NCBI GenBank assembly: GCA_017937385.1
Contig: JAGBDR010000004.1
Span: 1 to 64,000 of the forward strand
DNA length: 64,000 nt
Origin: Parabacteroides sp.
GTDB taxonomy: Bacteria > Bacteroidota > Bacteroidia > Bacteroidales > Tannerellaceae
Direction: 5' to 3'
How positions within the stretch are numbered: the first letter of the stretch is position 1; every line of letters begins with the position of its first letter. Shown here piece after piece: positions 63,701-64,000 of the stretch. The translations under genes were made by a program, and so were the position numbers. The notes under the pieces are model-generated. The model saw nothing but the letters and a program-made list of their open reading frames with translations. It was not told where the DNA came from and did not search any database.

Positions 63701-64000
63701 CAGCATGGTTTCTTTGCCTTGGCAGGGTTTAACAACCAATTATTGGTTTTAACAGCCTCTGGTATATAACCTTTGACACAATATTTGTCAAAGAGTATGG
63801 TATCATTGGGACGCTCTAACATGATATTATCAAAAGAATCATAAGTATCATGCCAGTTCTGAAGAAGTAAAATCTCGCTTCTTATTCTTGATATATAAGA
63901 CTCGCTTTTTGACGCTATCCATGCTAAAAGGTTGGCAGCATCATCCTTTGTAGAGTCTGACACTCTGAATGAAGTGATATTTGTCTTTATCTTTTCAAAA
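60733..64000 (-). CDS. Giant protein with C-terminal DUF3883-like nuclease domain (partial)
   Basis: At least 1,088 residues; the frame stays open to the window edge (the codons before GTG 63963 read FEKIKTNITSFR), so the N-terminus lies outside. The visible part is a long alpha-helical region without a family I can name, then an acidic helical stretch (about 860-925 counted from GTG 63963), then a C-terminal domain of about 140 residues with IGFIGELIYSHYLE, GEYDFEI and VDVKTTLY. GxxD...(D/E)xK patterns of this kind mark DUF3883/PD-(D/E)xK-type nucleases. Related bacterial proteins often begin with a sacsin/Hsp90-like ATPase domain; whether this one does cannot be seen. The SNF2 gene 4 bases downstream is its likely partner in a defence system. 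Confidence 0.75.
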   Translation of the reverse strand, partial: FEKIKTNITSFRVSDSTKDDAANLLAWIASKSESYISRIRSEILLLQNWHDTYDSFDNIMLERPNDTILFDKYCVKGYIPEAVKTNNWLLNPAKAKKPCWQWVISHWENLQNNEEWGENTHKYISDIKTVYKAVGTDAQSNVDKTELTLYLDEYGKPTSQLRAVVNNVSRLSEEEYNYLAKKVSHLRLLPYEYHKELMEAPFRVETVQSANIVNDSLTADETLLRIFIKITDAYLQLYRTQENSGKYIITKTSSGYNYIDSVSSELQSELLAANFYRIPNNVQEVLQTESGKYRFASNETMLLKAIERLNNPIKLFPFVKQANANVVESFFNKLNNINIDSEIKKEDLKWQIIEFAVQRNTDENEYIDTVFGLIRHKDNELPASITQQFVKVGANEYDVYVLDEDYKKDNQTIDSFLKCLPSQTEIDYFKEHYYKGKEDEVDTQVLFEELSTHYLSIEQLRFCIDYAIANNTNCDDLEITEDESLTDALDMILKNNFEGFDNHFKMEDVDFDKQVYAKHEILLESEFLPDVIQKWIDNNPSSLHLFTRLITSSNPYIAVRQALLDNEAYSDVVCFADVVHKGDIDNTINWAIEKKLNYTYMSERYYTMMAIIEKLPSEYVVMPFLRYTGNVAPVENEFAIPKPIFMLERYQDGGSFLSWYAWAGSQFQERLNGSKKLAKFIKDSIVYLYGDKELLFNHGFKKNPRWNLQTSVDIKDFPEHDDPVYQLWKKSDESKGITIHTSERPIMMKFNIMSSNTSIFADKMHDSEFGYEPGKRVIVQQPNKDGLSLMRTIAKHISSMDFFQQPFIALQSLYVDQWELLQQGTNGDNEENGKSNIDLTNSSLTEEQAQEAINKISTETAENIEQVNNITKQMNGDELDKLNEMAKSIKELIEGLDKEDIERLAEKKDKILQMMDDLTEAEAEAEEEKGSQVRQTIGFIGELIYSHYLENKKLVKDKDFIHAALEGVGEYDFEIKAEKIFVDVKTTLYSLKDGTAPFYLHCSQNVFMQKHPDSKYHIVRISLVDLNLKQSYEELRDTYGKDANPMENPHLRKRCEDVSKKYWKGAKIEEFDALSPEYAIRIEQKQNQ

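Noticed and set aside
57894..64000. Complete DISARM system
   Set aside because: Only a DrmD-like helicase is seen. No methyltransferase, DrmA, DrmB or DrmC is present in the window.

Overview
The window looks like a Bacteroidales chromosome segment, most probably Parabacteroides or a close relative; this is inferred from gene content only. The evidence is two SusC/SusD outer-membrane pairs with FecR/ECF-sigma regulators, several -7 boxes of the Bacteroidetes TAnnTTTG type, FtsX/MacB-like permeases, an SDR-type threonine dehydrogenase beside kbl, and a long purF next to carAB. No rRNA, tRNA, CRISPR array or intact insertion sequence was seen.

Region 1 (1-22,860) is a polysaccharide utilisation locus with two halves. 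The first has FecR, SusC, SusD, a large unknown lipoprotein, an exported FAD-dependent oxidoreductase and a two-domain esterase. The second has an ECF sigma factor divergent from a FecR, then SusC, SusD and a GH106-like glycoside hydrolase. The likely substrate is an acetylated, probably rhamnose-containing plant glycan (inference). The first susC is broken by a 40-bp tandem duplication of a strongly palindromic segment. The intact paralogue has a palindrome of different sequence at the same codons.

Region 2 (22,960-26,700) has an AraC regulator divergent from a PLP beta-eliminating lyase closer to tyrosine phenol-lyase than to tryptophanase, then an MFS transporter. Region 3 (26,700-34,630) has two FtsX/MacB-type ABC transport units. 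Each is preceded by a sigma-54 promoter and the same double inverted-repeat upstream element at the same distance. Between them lies an ECF sigma/anti-sigma-like/small secreted protein cassette.

Region 4 (34,656-48,300) is mostly housekeeping: a histidine kinase/response regulator pair, a PHP phosphatase, kbl and threonine dehydrogenase (threonine to glycine plus acetyl-CoA), and purF-carA-carB. A short repeat built on AATTGTC/GACAATT units lies inside carA and carB in frame, at the end of purF, and across the kinase/regulator junction.

Region 5 (48,300-64,000) is accessory. It has small DJ-1/PfpI, DUF3795 and zinc-ribbon genes, an RloA/RloB-type putative anti-phage pair, an ABC-F ATPase and a SWIM-SNF2 helicase. 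At the right edge is an operon of a RapA/DrmD-like SNF2 helicase and a giant protein with a C-terminal DUF3883-like nuclease domain that runs off the window. That last pair is the best candidate for a poorly described defence system.
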